The position numbers were made by a program, and so were the translations under genes. The notes beneath the pieces were generated by a model. It had not been told where the DNA came from and did not search any database. It saw only the letters and a program-made list of their open reading frames with translations. DNA of 5,559 bases from Allobrachymonas sp. (GTDB lineage Bacteria > Pseudomonadota > Gammaproteobacteria > Burkholderiales > Burkholderiaceae_C), in the NCBI GenBank assembly GCA_030538335.1, contig JAUNUE010000126.1, forward strand, positions 1 to 5,559, written 5' to 3'. Below are positions 5,265 through 5,559 of the stretch, one piece after another (the first letter of the stretch is position 1; every line of letters starts with the position of its first letter).

Positions 5265-5270
5265 CATAAT
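5265..5270 (+). promoter_or_regulatory. Candidate -10 box of aroC
   Basis: CATAAT matches 5 of 6 positions of the -10 consensus and ends 7 bp before the aroC ATG, so RNA would begin at or beside the start codon. No clear -35 is found 16-18 bp upstream. aroC has no Shine-Dalgarno sequence, which fits a leaderless transcript, but this rests on one hexamer. Confidence 0.3.
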
Positions 5271-5276
5271 CATGGA

Positions 5277-5559
5277 ATGAGCGGCAACACCCTAGGCACC
5301 CTGTTTGCAGTCACCAACTTTGGTGAATCCCACGGCCCGGCCATTGGCTGCGTGATCGACGGTTGCCCGCCGGGCATGGCTCTGTCTGAAGCAGACATCC
5401 AGCCTGATCTCGATCGTCGCCGCCCCGGCACCAGCCGCCATGTCACGCAGCGACAAGAGGCCGATGCGGTAGAAATTCTCTCGGGCGTGTACGAGGGCAA
5501 GACAACCGGCACGCCGATCTGCCTGCTGATCCGCAACACCGACCAGCGCAGCAAGGACT
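5277..5559 (+). CDS. aroC: Chorismate synthase, N-terminal part (cut by right edge)
   Basis: Last common step of the shikimate pathway: converts 5-enolpyruvylshikimate-3-phosphate to chorismate with reduced FMN. The first 94 codons are present. The opening MSGNTLGTLFAVTNFGESHG is typical, with the first family signature GESHGPAIGCVIDGCPPG at residues 16-33 (including His19) and the arginine-rich RRRPGTS segment at 47-53, known to contact substrate or flavin. SGVYEGKTTGTPI (69-81) is also conserved. Later catalytic residues lie beyond the edge. ATG 5277 gives the family N-terminus and no better start is seen. No Shine-Dalgarno precedes it; just upstream, an ATG-GAA-TGA triplet series (5272-5280) overlaps the start as ATGA. 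The gene is divergent from hpf across 275 nt. Confidence 0.97.
   Translation, partial: MSGNTLGTLFAVTNFGESHGPAIGCVIDGCPPGMALSEADIQPDLDRRRPGTSRHVTQRQEADAVEILSGVYEGKTTGTPICLLIRNTDQRSKD

Noticed and set aside
5047..5280. A 77-codon plus-strand reading frame ending in an ATGA overlap with aroC, which could look like a translationally coupled small gene.
   Set aside because: It runs through the 28-bp dyad, the tandem repeat and the terminator-like hairpin. It has no Shine-Dalgarno and resembles no known protein. The ATGA overlap comes from the ATG-GAA-TGA at the aroC start.

Overview
The window looks like a stretch of betaproteobacterial core chromosome, probably Burkholderiales and plausibly a Comamonadaceae-type organism. 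The reasons are a moderately GC-rich base composition with G/C-heavy third codon positions, an HPr kinase/phosphorylase (HprK) paired with an EIIA-Ntr (PtsN) in a Gram-negative setting, and the def / LysM protein / dprA arrangement. The taxonomic call is inference from remembered family features; no database was searched. No mobile elements, CRISPR arrays, tRNA or rRNA genes were seen.

Layout. (1) 1-209, minus: the N-terminal part of peptide deformylase (def), running off the left edge. (2) 210-419: a divergent intergenic region. (3) 420-1754, plus: a secreted protein with one LysM peptidoglycan-binding domain. (4) 1755-1843: a strong intrinsic terminator whose left arm overlaps a plausible promoter for the next gene. 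(5) 1844-2989, plus: dprA, the RecA-loading DNA-processing protein. (6) 2996-5001, minus: the cluster hpf, ptsN, hprK, converging on dprA with a gap of only 6 nt. A clear terminator lies between hpf and ptsN, and a 21-nt gap that is mostly a perfect palindrome lies between ptsN and hprK. (7) 5002-5276: a 275-nt divergent intergenic region rich in small repeats and dyads. (8) 5277-5559, plus: the start of aroC (chorismate synthase), cut by the right edge. No gene-free stretch exceeds 300 nt.

How the genes work together. HprK phosphorylates and dephosphorylates HPr on its regulatory serine. PtsN is the terminal phospho-acceptor of the nitrogen-related phosphotransferase chain (EI-Ntr, NPr/HPr, EIIA-Ntr). 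Short HPF dimerises 70S ribosomes under starvation. The cluster thus joins nutrient sensing and ribosome hibernation, as in the rpoN-hpf-ptsN neighbourhoods of other proteobacteria, but here rpoN is not next to hpf and aroC is divergent instead. Def, DprA, the LysM protein and AroC are housekeeping genes with no obvious functional link to the cluster.

No new multi-gene system is visible. The points that deserve attention are regulatory: a terminator and promoter that overlap before dprA, a palindrome covering the hprK ribosome-binding region, a better-placed out-of-frame ATG just ahead of ptsN, a shared GCATAAYGC motif in three leaders, and a 28-bp dyad plus tandem repeat and terminator-like hairpin between hpf and aroC.
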